DNA of 64,000 bases from JAKACA01 sp963735115 (GCA_963735115.1 CAVTJR010000001.1:248001-312000), one strand, 5' to 3'; counted from the first letter of the stretch, positions 35,040-43,308 are shown. Notes: generated by a model from the letters alone, not told the origin. Numbers and translations are program-made.

Positions 35040-35162
35040 ATGAAGCTTCACCTCGCACCGCCCGGCATCGTCAAGTGTCCACTCGTCGACCGCATCGGCG
35101 ATCGGATAGGTCGTGCCGAGGACTTGATCGCGCGCGTCGGCGAACGCCCACACCGGGCGTGA
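35040..35162 (+). CDS. Small ORF (40 aa) in the Nramp leader
   Basis: ATG at 35040 follows AAGGAGACATCC and encodes a 40-residue basic peptide beginning MKLHLAPPGIVKCPLVDRIG. It ends 130 bp before the Nramp start. I do not recognise it. The ribosome site makes translation plausible; it may be a leader peptide or a small protein. Confidence 0.4.
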   Translation: MKLHLAPPGIVKCPLVDRIGDRIGRAEDLIARVGERPHRA

Positions 35163-35292
35163 CGCCGGAATGACGGCGGCCGAGCAATGAGTGCGGTCAC
35201 CCACGATCTGTGCCACCCGCGACTAGGCGTGCGCCGTGGCCACCTCGCCGCAGATCACGGCGAGATCGCCGCTCCACGAAAGGAGGGAGATC

Positions 35293-37041
35293 ATGTCCGA
35301 GGGCGCGACGCCTCCCGTCACGATTATGCGTAAGCGTCCCAGGGCCAGGACGACGCTCGCCGCGACGACTTCCGACGCGGCAAGCAGCAGCGGTACGCCG
35401 CGCGAGCTCGGTGCGGTCCTCGATGAAGAGCACGTGGGCGACATCAAAGGCGCGTTCGGGACCATCGCCTACGGCGACACCGGCGCTCGTCGCTCCTCGA
35501 AGGCAAAGCTGCTCACACTCTTGGCGATCATTGGTCCTGGCCTTATCGTCATGGTCGGGGACAACGATGCCGGTGGCGTTGCCACCTACGCCCAGGCTGG
35601 TCAGAACTTCGGAACGCACCTGCTCTGGGTGTTGCTCCTGCTCATCCCGGTGCTGTACGTGGCCCAGGAGATGGTGCTGCGCCTCGGAGCGGTGACCGGC
35701 GTGGGTCATGCCCGTTTGATCCTGGAGCGCTTCGGCAAGTTCTGGGGCGCGTTCAGCGTGATCGACCTCTTCGTGCTCAACGCCCTCACGATCGTCACAG
35801 AGTTCATCGGAGTGTCCCTTGCCGCGGGCTACGTGGGCGTGTCGAAGGTCCCGGCGGTGATTCTCGCTGGCGTCTTCATCATCGTGGCGGCGAGCACCGG
35901 GAGTCTCCGACGTTTCGAGCGGACCGCCATGGCACTCTGCGTCGGCTCGCTCGTCGTGATCCCCCTGTACGTTTTGGTGCACCCGCCAGCCGGGCAGGTA
36001 GTGCACAACTTCGCCCTCGTCAGCCTGCCGGGGGGGCCTTCTCAGCTGTCGAACGTAATGCTGCTCATCATCGCGCTCGTTGGAACGACCGTGGCACCGT
36101 GGCAGCTCTTCTTCCAGCAGTCCTACGTGATCGACAAGCGGATCACGACACGGTTCGTGAACTACGAGCGCGTTGACCTCATCCTCGGCATCGTCGTGGT
36201 GATCATCGGGGCGGGCGCCTTGATGGGATCGTCGGCGGCGGCGTTCGCCCACACCCCACTCTTCGGTCAGTTCGTCGACGCCCGTCATGTCGCTGTGGGA
36301 CTCGGACGCTACGTGTCGCATGCGGCCGGCATTCTTTTCGCCATCATTCTCTTCGACGCGAGCCTCATCGGCGCCTCGGCGATCGGGCTCTCGACCGCCT
36401 ATGCCACGTCGGATGTCCTCGGCCTCAAGCACTCGCTCCATCGCTCGGTCCGGCGGGCGAAGGGCTTCTACGCCGTCTTCGCCGGTCTCATGATCGCCTC
36501 TGCAGCCCTTGTGCTCATACCGGGCGTGCCCCTCGGCACCGTCACCGAGGGGGTCCAGACGCTGGCCGGTGTCCTCCTCCCGAGCGCAGCGGTGTTCCTC
36601 CTGTTGCTCTGCAACGACAAGGAGGTCCTCGGACCGTGGGCGAACACTACGAAGACGAACGTCATCGCCTCGATCATCATCGGCGTGCTCGTGCTCCTCT
36701 CGCTCATTCTCACCGCCGCCGTCCTCTTCCCCAACCTCTCGGGTCCCGACCTCGAGCTCATCATCGTTGTCGGCGCTGGGCTTGGCCTTGTGATCGGCGG
36801 CTACCTCAGCCTGCAGTCTCGTCGTCGCCGTACAGCCGCCCTGGCTTCGGGGCAGGGGGCAGTTCTGGGTAAAGGCGAGCTCCGGGCGCGAAGGTCCAAT
36901 TGGCGAATGCCACCGCTCGCGTTGTTGGAGCGCCCTGTCATGTCGAGGCAGCGCAAGATCGGAATGCTGATGCTACGTGGCTATCTGATCTTTGCCTTTG
37001 CCCTCGTCATCGTGAAGGTCGTCGAGGTGGCGGTGCGCTGA
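35293..37041 (+). CDS. Nramp-family transporter with non-canonical metal site (possible Mg2+ type)
   Basis: This 582-residue Nramp/SLC11 membrane protein has a long polar N-terminus (about 70 residues) and eleven or so helices. The helix-1 motif that is DPGN in Mn/Fe transporters reads GDNDAGG (89-95), and the helix-6 motif usually containing MPH reads GTTVAPWQLFFQQS. Replacements of this sort are reported for NRMT-type Nramp relatives that carry Mg2+, so magnesium is a reasonable prediction, though Mn2+ cannot be excluded. The ATG at 35293 follows AAAGGAGGG. The frame is open to 35236. The C-terminus ends with one more helix after a basic loop. Confidence 0.85.
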   Translation: MSEGATPPVTIMRKRPRARTTLAATTSDAASSSGTPRELGAVLDEEHVGDIKGAFGTIAYGDTGARRSSKAKLLTLLAIIGPGLIVMVGDNDAGGVATYAQAGQNFGTHLLWVLLLLIPVLYVAQEMVLRLGAVTGVGHARLILERFGKFWGAFSVIDLFVLNALTIVTEFIGVSLAAGYVGVSKVPAVILAGVFIIVAASTGSLRRFERTAMALCVGSLVVIPLYVLVHPPAGQVVHNFALVSLPGGPSQLSNVMLLIIALVGTTVAPWQLFFQQSYVIDKRITTRFVNYERVDLILGIVVVIIGAGALMGSSAAAFAHTPLFGQFVDARHVAVGLGRYVSHAAGILFAIILFDASLIGASAIGLSTAYATSDVLGLKHSLHRSVRRAKGFYAVFAGLMIASAALVLIPGVPLGTVTEGVQTLAGVLLPSAAVFLLLLCNDKEVLGPWANTTKTNVIASIIIGVLVLLSLILTAAVLFPNLSGPDLELIIVVGAGLGLVIGGYLSLQSRRRRTAALASGQGAVLGKGELRARRSNWRMPPLALLERPVMSRQRKIGMLMLRGYLIFAFALVIVKVVEVAVR

Positions 37042-37616
37042 ACGATGACCGGACTGCTTGTCCACACTCCGGTGGTGCTGATGAGCCGAAGCCCGGGGAT
37101 AGATCCCACCCGGATCGAGGAAGCCGACTCCAGAGACCGCTGGCTGGCTAAACGGGAAGGGTGCACAACCCCGCAGCTTCACCAACTTCGTCGCCCTACC
37201 GCACAGAGCAGCCCTAAGGGGATGGCTTTCGAGCCTCTCAGCGACGCAGGCGCTCGCTCTCGGACTGGCCGAACTCGGTCCGACCCCGGGTTTGCCGAAG
37301 CGGCGGACGCGCCGCAGGCACGGCTTCGCAAGGCGATCGGGAACCAAGCCGGCCTCGCCTCGGAGTAGGCCAGCCCTTGGGCATCGCTTCGTGCGCGCCT
37401 TCGTCGGTCAGTCACTTCTCAGCTGGGGCTCTGCGGCGACCGACAAGTCACTCAGCATCGACAGTACGATCTTCCACGGTGAGGAGCCCGCTGTCTGAGC
37501 CGCATTCTGGCTCGAGCGGGACCGGCCTACGATCCGAGCCAGCCGAAGTCCGGTCTCTGGCCGGCAGGCCGAGCCCGAGGCACCGCCGGCTCGATTTCCT
37601 CCAGAGGCGCCGCATC
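37042..37616. other. 575-bp interval without a recognisable gene
   Basis: Open frames run through this interval on both strands but none has a ribosome site or family resemblance. The frame of the following gene extends back to 37377 with a low-complexity Arg/Ser/Pro-rich translation that looks non-coding. No terminator hairpin with a T-tract was seen behind the Nramp gene. Confidence 0.35.
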
Positions 37617-38825
37617 GTGCGGAAGGCCCGCCGGCGGCACCGGTGGGAGCGGCGCCGCGCGCGCAAGACGCCGGTCGGCCGCCACCCCGTTTGCAGCGTC
37701 GCCGTCGTCCTCTCCGTGCCGGTGGCGTTGCTGGCGATCTCGTACACGAGATACATGCTGCAACCGACGAGCATGTCGTTCGGCGAGCGCAGCGCCGAGT
37801 GGTTGCGCGGCATGCCTGGAGGCAACTGGGCCGTCGACGAGTCCGAGCACTACTACTACAGCTGGACAGCACCGAAGCCGGGCGGCCCCCAGCTGAAGAA
37901 GCTTCCGTCGGTCGGTCTTGCCGGGCCGACACCGGCTCACGGGCGTCCACCCGCCACGAAGACAGCATCCACGTGGCCGCCTCCGATCAAGCCCGTGTTC
38001 CCCCATCCTCTTCCTGGAGAAGGAGTATGGAAGCCGACCGGACCGCCGATCAACGGCGGCCCGCCGGTGCTCGTGACGACCTTTCGCCCTGAGCTCGACT
38101 ACCCGCAGATCGTCGCCTACGTCGCCTGGTTCGATCACACGCGCACTGCACTCGCGTACTACCCGGGCCGTTACGAGCCGCCCAACGCAGCCGTCCGGGG
38201 TCCGATGATGGTCCCGTACGGCCAGCGTTCGCGACTGCTCGCCACCTTCAACGCGGGTTTCACCTATTCGGACGGCGACAACGGTTCCACCGACAACGGC
38301 CTCGTCAACGAACCACTCCTCGACGGCAAGGCGACCCTCGTCGGCTACCGCAATGGCGACGTCGCCATCGTGACATGGAAGGGTGGTCCGAACGCGGGGC
38401 CGAATGTCGCATGGGCTCGACAGAGCCTTGCGCCGATCGTCTGGCACGGAAAGCTCAACCCCGAGCTGAATACGGATCCGAACAGCCCGCAGTGGGGTTA
38501 CACGCTCGGCAGCGCCGTCCGAGTCTGGCGGACCGGCGTCGGCATCGATCGTCTCGGCAACCTTATCTATGTCGTGGCGGACTACCAGACGGTGATCTCC
38601 CTCGCCCAGATCCTGCAGCATGCCGGCGCGGTGGACGCGATGGAGTTCGACATCAACCCCGAGTGGCACACCCTGATCACCTACACACACCATGACGGTC
38701 TCCACCCGACCATGGTGGAACCGCAGCCGATGCAGTCGCCGGACCGCTACCTCGTCCCCGACGACCGCGACTTCTTCGCCGTCTACCGACGCCTACCAGG
38801 TCCCATCAGCGTCCCCTTCAGCTAG
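37617..38825 (+). CDS. Membrane-anchored phosphodiester glycosidase-like (NAGPA/DUF2233) protein
   Basis: The product (402 residues from GTG 37617) has a very basic N-terminus, one hydrophobic anchor (VAVVLSVPVALLAISYTRYM), a proline-rich spacer and an extracytoplasmic domain. That domain has LLATFNAGFTYSDGDNGSTD, LLDGKATLVGYRNGDVAIV and, near the end, GAVDAMEFDINPEWHT. These correspond in order to the NAGPA-type phosphodiester glycosidase fold, where the last motif usually reads LDGG; here it is FDIN, so activity is uncertain. The start is uncertain; TTG 37377 opens the frame. Confidence 0.65.
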   Translation: MRKARRRHRWERRRARKTPVGRHPVCSVAVVLSVPVALLAISYTRYMLQPTSMSFGERSAEWLRGMPGGNWAVDESEHYYYSWTAPKPGGPQLKKLPSVGLAGPTPAHGRPPATKTASTWPPPIKPVFPHPLPGEGVWKPTGPPINGGPPVLVTTFRPELDYPQIVAYVAWFDHTRTALAYYPGRYEPPNAAVRGPMMVPYGQRSRLLATFNAGFTYSDGDNGSTDNGLVNEPLLDGKATLVGYRNGDVAIVTWKGGPNAGPNVAWARQSLAPIVWHGKLNPELNTDPNSPQWGYTLGSAVRVWRTGVGIDRLGNLIYVVADYQTVISLAQILQHAGAVDAMEFDINPEWHTLITYTHHDGLHPTMVEPQPMQSPDRYLVPDDRDFFAVYRRLPGPISVPFS

Positions 38826-39005
38826 CCCCTCCGGGGCACACCGCTGTCGCGGGCAGGCAGGGCGCCTCCCTCCAGCGAAGACGAGCCCTGGCTCAGGGCA
38901 GGAACCGGAATTCCCGAGAACCGCCTCTGGGGTGGCCGACCGCCCTGCCTTCGTCGTCGACGTCTACGCAAGGCGTCGTCCACTCTTTGAGGGGCTAGGT
39001 CACTT

Positions 39006-39053
39006 AGCAGCCCCAACGGGATTCGAACCCGCGTCTCCACCTTGAGAGGGTGG
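39006..39053 (-). repeat. 48-bp direct repeat, 3' half of tRNA-Glu (putative attachment site)
   Basis: This 48-bp stretch equals 43542-43589 with one mismatch (C/T at position 27). It contains the anticodon stem-loop and T-arm of tRNA-Glu plus three bases beyond the 3' end. The sequence continuing on its 5' side cannot form the acceptor or D-arm of a tRNA, so it is a remnant, not a gene. This is the pattern left when an element integrates into the 3' end of a tRNA gene. Confidence 0.75.
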
Positions 39054-39204
39054 CCGGTTCACCGCTACAGCCAGCTGACCTTGGATTTGGTGCGCATTGC
39101 AGCCCCGTCGCAGCGCCTGTGGCCCGCCGCCACGCAAAGTCGGTTGGCGAAAGGTTGGCGGAGTGCGAGCTCTCGTCAGCCCACCCGGGAGCGATGCGCA
39201 CCTC

Positions 39205-39477
39205 TCAGGGGCGGCCGTTCCTTAGCTCGCTGAGCAGATCGTCCGCCACAGCGCGCAGGGTCTGAATGAGATGCGGGATCCGCACCGCGTCCGCGGTCGC
39301 GAGCGAGTCTTGATTGACCGCGTTGTCGAACGGGGTCGGAATTAATAGCTCGAACAGCGGCTACCCGTCGGGATCGATGTGATTGATCCGGTACCGCAGT
39401 GGTCTGTCGTCCGGGCCGACCGACATCGTCGTCACGACGCCGCCGGGATCGAGGATCCTCAGACTGACCCCGCGAGG
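39205..39477 (-). pseudogene. Decayed gene fragment with in-frame stop
   Basis: The minus strand translates to protein-like sequence (VSLRILDPGGVVTTMSVGPD, YRINHIDPDG), then a TAG at 39361-39363, then PLFELLIPTPFDNAVNQDS and on to LLSELRNGRP with a TGA at 39205. A TAG also lies directly upstream (39478-39480). I do not recognise the family. Two stops in otherwise normal coding texture indicate a dead gene. Confidence 0.5.
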
Positions 39478-39633
39478 CTACGGCCGGACCGCCTAAGCCG
39501 GGTGACTCCTCCGCCGCGGTGTCTACGTCATCTACGTCTTCGCCTTCCGCGGGGAAATCCCGCTAGCGACCGCCCCTCCCCAACTCTTCTGTTCAGCCCA
39601 AGTCCCTTGGGCAAACGGCACACGCCGACGATG

Positions 39634-40356
39634 CTAGTGGGCGTCCGTCTTCACGAACCCGCTTAGCACGGTCAACAAGGAATGCACAGGGTTGCCATCG
39701 TTGGCCTGCAGGCTTACGTCGACGGCAGTGAAGTCAGCCATGACCGGGTCGGACAGGCCATAGCTCTCTGTGCCCGACGGGGCGAGAACGCCGACGGGCA
39801 ACATCTTGTTCGTCTTGGGCTGCAGCAGCCACACCTCGTAGAACTCATCCGGCGGAAGCGGTGGAAGTCCCCTAGTCCTGATCGACATCTCCAACGTCTT
39901 TCCGAAAGCCGTCACGACGACCGCGCCCTGAGCATCGGCGGGAGCCACGAGCGGGTGCAAGCTTGCCACTGCCGCGATCGGCCTCGGCGAAGAGTGCTGC
40001 GACAAGCTGACCCCAAACGCGGTCGCGGCGACGACGAGCACCAGGCACGCGGCGACAAGCAGCCGTCCGGCATGCTGATGTCGACGCGGTAATCGCAGGG
40101 GAGCTTGAGCGACCCCGGGGCTGGTGGCCCGGCGCGATGACTCCGCCGGTTCCGGCAAACCGGTCCTCAGCTGGACAGCGAGCTCCTGCTCGGCGCGCAT
40201 GGCCGCGGTGAGGCTGCCATGGGCGAGCGCCAATTCGGCGAGCTCGGCGCGGCAATCTCCGCAGATGCGAAGGTGGTGTGCTATCGCTCGCGTCGCCTCG
40301 CCGTCGAGCTCACCGGCTAGCAAGGCAGGCAACTCTTCGTTCATGTGGGTCGTCAC
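39634..40356 (-). CDS. Anti-sigma factor (zinc-binding, RskA-like)
   Basis: This 240-residue membrane protein has an N-terminal cytoplasmic zinc-binding anti-sigma domain with H28-x3-C32-x2-C35 (HLRICGDCRAELAEL), one transmembrane helix at about 98-117 (LLVAACLVLVVAATAFGVSL) and an extracytoplasmic RskA-type domain (LPPDEFYEVWLLQPKTNKML). It should hold the partner sigma factor at the membrane until regulated proteolysis. The GTG at 40356 overlaps the sigma gene stop by four bases, so the two are translated together. Confidence 0.9.
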   Translation of the reverse strand: MTTHMNEELPALLAGELDGEATRAIAHHLRICGDCRAELAELALAHGSLTAAMRAEQELAVQLRTGLPEPAESSRRATSPGVAQAPLRLPRRHQHAGRLLVAACLVLVVAATAFGVSLSQHSSPRPIAAVASLHPLVAPADAQGAVVVTAFGKTLEMSIRTRGLPPLPPDEFYEVWLLQPKTNKMLPVGVLAPSGTESYGLSDPVMADFTAVDVSLQANDGNPVHSLLTVLSGFVKTDAH

Positions 40357-40880
40357 AACTGCTCAACTCCTCCAATCAATGATGCAAGACGCTGCATGCC
40401 CCGTGCCATACGGGCCTTGACGGTCCCGATTGGCACTCCGAGCTGGTGGGCGATCTCGGTCTGAGTGCGATGGTCGAAGTACGACATCTCGAGCGCTTCG
40501 CGCTGAACTTCTGGCAGCTCGCCGAGGGCCCCGCGCACCTCCGCTGCCCATACCAGGCGCTCGACCAGTTCGCGGCCGTCGTCGCCAATCAGATTGCGAA
40601 GGTGATCGACGTCGACCACGTCGTGTCTCCTACGGCGCAAGTGATCTATAGACCGGTCGCGAGCAATGCCGAACACAAAGCCCTCGAGGCTCCGGCTCGG
40701 GTCGTACCGCTTGCGAGCACGCCAAAGTTCTAGAAACGTGATCTGAACTATGTCCTCAGCATCGTCTCGCGGGACGAAGCGCTGCACATAGTCGCGCACA
40801 AGCGGTCCTAATCGTCGGTAAGTCTCCTCGAGCGCCGATTCGTCTCCGTCACGCAGCCGGTCACCTACTGACGCGGTCAT
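40353..40880 (-). CDS. ECF-family RNA polymerase sigma factor
   Basis: This 175-residue extracytoplasmic-function sigma factor has region 2 (DDAEDIVQITFLELWRARKR) and region 4 with a helix-turn-helix (LPEVQREALEMSYFDHRTQT, EIAHQLGVPIGTVKARMARG). The ATG at 40880 is chosen by family alignment; the frame is open to 41033. It is co-expressed with the overlapping anti-sigma gene and faces a secreted DUF4397 protein across a divergent promoter region whose two promoter-like elements are near copies, consistent with autoregulation. Confidence 0.92.
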   Translation of the reverse strand: MTASVGDRLRDGDESALEETYRRLGPLVRDYVQRFVPRDDAEDIVQITFLELWRARKRYDPSRSLEGFVFGIARDRSIDHLRRRRHDVVDVDHLRNLIGDDGRELVERLVWAAEVRGALGELPEVQREALEMSYFDHRTQTEIAHQLGVPIGTVKARMARGMQRLASLIGGVEQL

Positions 40881-40900
40881 GCGTGCGTTCACATCTCTTC

Positions 40901-40928
40901 TCCGTTGAAACACCGTCTCGCGGTTGCA
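40901..40928 (-). promoter_or_regulatory. Putative ECF promoter of the sigma/anti-sigma operon
   Basis: On the minus strand, TGCAACCGCGAG (from 40928) is followed by CGGAGA, with 18 bases between TGCAAC and CGGA. The core is 20 bp from the sigma ATG. It mirrors the plus-strand element at 40974-41000. TGCAAC-like -35 and CGGA-like -10 boxes with 16-18 bp spacing fit ECF promoters. Confidence 0.5.
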
Positions 40929-40973
40929 ACGGTCCCGTTCAAGAGTCTCCGGTGTCCCTTCATCTGAGTCCGA

Positions 40974-41000
40974 TGCAACCGCGAGGGCTGCCGCCACGGA
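40974..41000 (+). promoter_or_regulatory. Putative ECF promoter of the DUF4397 secreted-protein gene
   Basis: TGCAACCGCGAG (40974-40985) is a perfect inverted copy of 40917-40928. It is followed by CGGATA, with 17 bases between TGCAAC and CGGA, and lies 54 bp before the ATG at 41054. The same sigma factor probably reads both elements. Confidence 0.5.
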
Positions 41001-41053
41001 TACAGAGTAAGGGCGGCGCGACATGCTGCCCACTATGGCCTAGGAGCAACCAT

Positions 41054-41761
41054 ATGAGAATAAGGACCTGGGTGGCCGCCGGTGCGGTGGTCATCGGGCT
41101 CGCTGCACCGGTGCTGGCGGTGACATCGGCCTCCGCAGCGACGGGTTCCAAGGCAACGAACGGTGCGGTCACGGCGGAGGTGTCGTTCGTCCACGCTATT
41201 CCAGGACTACCCGTTGACGTCTACGTGAGCGGCACCAAGTTGCTGTCTGATTTCACGTTCCAGACGGTCACTGGTGAATACCCGCTCGATGCCGGCGCCC
41301 GCCACTTCGCCATTCGACCAGCCGGCGCCAAGCCGAGGTCGAAGCCGATCCTTTCTGCGACCAAGATCTTGAGCCCTGGCGAGAGCGCCACCGTTGTCAT
41401 CTACCTCAGCCCGACGGGCACTCCCGAGCTGAAGGCATTTGTGAACGCGACGGGTGCCGTAGCTGCGGGCAACGCCCGTGTCATCGTCCGCCACGTCGCC
41501 GAAGCACCGGCGGTCGACGTCTTCGTAGGGACCGCGAGCACGATCGGCGTAAGGGTCATCAAAGACCTGACGAACCCGCACCAAGCATCCCTCGTCATCC
41601 CTCATACGACCCTTTACGTCCGAGTCTTCGCCGCCGGGACGAAAACGCACCCCGTGATCGGCCCTACGAAGTTCACCTTCCATGCCGACACGACGACGAT
41701 CATCTACGCAGTCGGCAGCTTGGCCGCCAAGACGCTCACCATCGTCTCACAGTCCTACTAA
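41054..41761 (+). CDS. Secreted DUF4397-domain protein
   Basis: This 235-residue exported protein has the signal peptide WVAAGAVVIGLAAPVLAVTS with a SASAA cleavage region. Two DUF4397-type segments follow: VSFVHAIPGLPVDVYVSGTK and VIVRHVAEAPAVDVFVGTAS, each the family start H-x-x-P-x-x-x-V-D-V. DUF4397 proteins are secreted beta-sandwich proteins of unknown function. TAGGAGCAACC precedes the ATG. It follows the putative ECF promoter and is probably co-transcribed with the Ig-like protein gene 15 bp downstream. Confidence 0.85.
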   Translation: MRIRTWVAAGAVVIGLAAPVLAVTSASAATGSKATNGAVTAEVSFVHAIPGLPVDVYVSGTKLLSDFTFQTVTGEYPLDAGARHFAIRPAGAKPRSKPILSATKILSPGESATVVIYLSPTGTPELKAFVNATGAVAAGNARVIVRHVAEAPAVDVFVGTASTIGVRVIKDLTNPHQASLVIPHTTLYVRVFAAGTKTHPVIGPTKFTFHADTTTIIYAVGSLAAKTLTIVSQSY

Positions 41762-41776
41762 AAAAAGGAGTATTTC

Positions 41777-43045
41777 ATGCGCACTCGACTTCTCGTACTT
41801 CTGACACTGTTGTGCACGCTTGTCGCCGTGGTTTTGCCGGCAGCGGCGCAAGCCGCGCCGGCGCACAACGACGGCCTGACGATTTCGGCTACGCCGAACC
41901 CCATCATTGCCGGCCAAGGGGTCTTCATCTACGGCCAGTTGAATACCGCTGATAACTCGGGCCAGCAGATCAAGCTCTTCCACCGCATCAGTCCGAAGAC
42001 GCACTTCAGCCTCGTCCAGACGACAACTACCAACTCCTTTGGCTTTTATGACTTCACCCGCGCCGAGGGCGTCGTGACGACGAACCGAAGCTGGTTCGTG
42101 ACCGGGCCGGACGGCACCCATAGCCGTACGATCGCAGAGGGTGTTGCCGCAGTCGTCTCGTTCAGCGCGAGCAAAACGAACGCCGTCACGGGCGAGCGGA
42201 TCGTGTTCACCGGCAATGTGAGCCCGTCGCATCCCTATCAGCTCGTAAAGGTCGAGGAACAGAATGGTCTGTTCGGAAACGTCTGGACCACGATCGCGTC
42301 CACGTACACCGATGCCGGCTCAAATTTCGACCTCTCTCATAGCTGGGCCCTGCCTGGGGACTACACCTTGCGGGCTGTGTTTCCGGGCGACGCTCGCAAC
42401 CTTGAGGGCGATTCCGACAGCATCACGGTCTCTGTCCAGCAAAAGCAGCACGGTTTGTTCACGATCAACTCCTCTGATCCGATCATCGCCGCTGGCGGGT
42501 CCGTGACGATCTACGGGACCCTCTATTCCTCCGGTTCAACGCCTGAGCCGTCCACCGCTGTCGGCCTCTACGGCGGGAAGCCCGGCGGAACGAAGGAGCT
42601 GCTCGCCAGGACGATCACCGGACCCGACGGTAGCTACAGCTTCACTCGCAGCCCGGTCCACAACAAGGTCTATCTCGTTGCGACGATTTCGAAGCCTCTC
42701 CGGGAGACCGCGAACCTGTACGAGGGCGTGCAGGACGTCTTGACGATTCTCGCAAGTTCAACCACGAGCGAGCAGGGCGGCAACGTGACGCTGAGCGGGA
42801 CCGTCACACCAGATCACGCGGGTCACCTGATCTACCTGCAGGTCCTGGGCACTCACGGCTTCTGGCACAACGTGGCCGCGGGTGTGGTTGCCAGCGGCTC
42901 GACGTACTCGTTCACCTACACGTTCGGTGAAGACGGGACGGTGCAGCTCCGCGCGCGGATCTACGGCGGCCCGGAGAACATCGGCGGCGCCTCGTCAGCC
43001 GTCACGATCACTGTCAGCGGAGTGGCAACACCGCCTGCCTCGTAA
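41777..43045 (+). CDS. Secreted protein with tandem Ig-like domains
   Basis: This 422-residue exported protein has the signal peptide LLVLLTLLCTLVAVVLPAAA with AQA cleavage. Four Ig-like (bacterial Big/SbsA-type) repeats each begin with a strand such as SATPNPIIAGQGVFIYGQL, SASKTNAVTGERIVFTGNV, NSSDPIIAAGGSVTIYGTL or ASSTTSEQGGNVTLSGTV. No enzymatic motif or anchor is visible. AAAAGGAG lies close before the ATG. With the DUF4397 gene it forms the presumed output of the ECF system. A strong hairpin lies 59 bp after its stop. Confidence 0.8.
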   Translation: MRTRLLVLLTLLCTLVAVVLPAAAQAAPAHNDGLTISATPNPIIAGQGVFIYGQLNTADNSGQQIKLFHRISPKTHFSLVQTTTTNSFGFYDFTRAEGVVTTNRSWFVTGPDGTHSRTIAEGVAAVVSFSASKTNAVTGERIVFTGNVSPSHPYQLVKVEEQNGLFGNVWTTIASTYTDAGSNFDLSHSWALPGDYTLRAVFPGDARNLEGDSDSITVSVQQKQHGLFTINSSDPIIAAGGSVTIYGTLYSSGSTPEPSTAVGLYGGKPGGTKELLARTITGPDGSYSFTRSPVHNKVYLVATISKPLRETANLYEGVQDVLTILASSTTSEQGGNVTLSGTVTPDHAGHLIYLQVLGTHGFWHNVAAGVVASGSTYSFTYTFGEDGTVQLRARIYGGPENIGGASSAVTITVSGVATPPAS

Positions 43046-43103
43046 GGCGATTCGCTGGCAGTCGCTGCGTCCTCTGCCAGCCTCATCCGACAGCTCGACG
43101 AAA

Positions 43104-43149
43104 GCGACCGCCTAACGGTTGGGGGCTCCTCCCACCGTTAGGCGGTCGC
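43104..43149 (+). terminator. Perfect 16-bp hairpin downstream of the Ig-like gene
   Basis: GCGACCGCCTAACGGT (43104-43119) pairs perfectly with ACCGTTAGGCGGTCGC (43134-43149), and the loop adds GGG/CCC pairing. There is no T-tract, as is often the case in actinobacterial terminators. It could alternatively be tied to the IS remnant that follows. Confidence 0.6.
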
Positions 43150-43308
43150 TGGCGTCCCGTGGCTGCAGTTGTGCCGGCCGAAGGTCGCGACCCGCCAACG
43201 CTGATCGGTTCTCGTGTCGGCTCATTCCACAGCGGTACGTCCTGCCGCCGCTGTCCGCGAGCCTCGTCTTCCTCATTCTCGGTGCAACCCCTCGCAGCCG
43301 TCGCCCCG

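Larger units (their letters stand above)
34312..35292. other. Long non-coding interval and leader before the Nramp gene
   Basis: This interval of almost 1 kb has no full-size gene. It contains three short plus-strand ORFs described separately (34692, 34732 and 35040), two of them with strong Shine-Dalgarno sequences, and small hairpins such as CCACC/GGTGG at 34868-34880. The Nramp start follows AAAGGAGGG at 35280-35287. A long 5' leader with translated short ORFs is likely, but I could not match an M-box, yybP-ykoY or other metal riboswitch. Confidence 0.4.

Noticed and set aside
34680..35292. M-box or yybP-ykoY riboswitch before the Nramp gene
   Set aside because: I looked for the conserved AGGTGAGGCTCC-type and GGGGAGUA-type segments and found neither, so no riboswitch class is claimed.
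35197..36441. Long minus-strand open frame (414 codons) opposite the Nramp gene
   Set aside because: Its translation is rich in Arg, His, Asp and Glu with no family resemblance; it is the mirror of the high-GC Nramp coding frame. The same applies to long antisense frames at 18124-19647, 25905-27017, 47656-49485 and 53490-55115.
39006..39080. A second tRNA-Glu gene on the minus strand
   Set aside because: Only the anticodon arm, T-arm and 3' acceptor half match. The upstream sequence cannot pair with TGGGGCT or form a normal D-arm, so it is a partial copy, used here as an attachment-site repeat.
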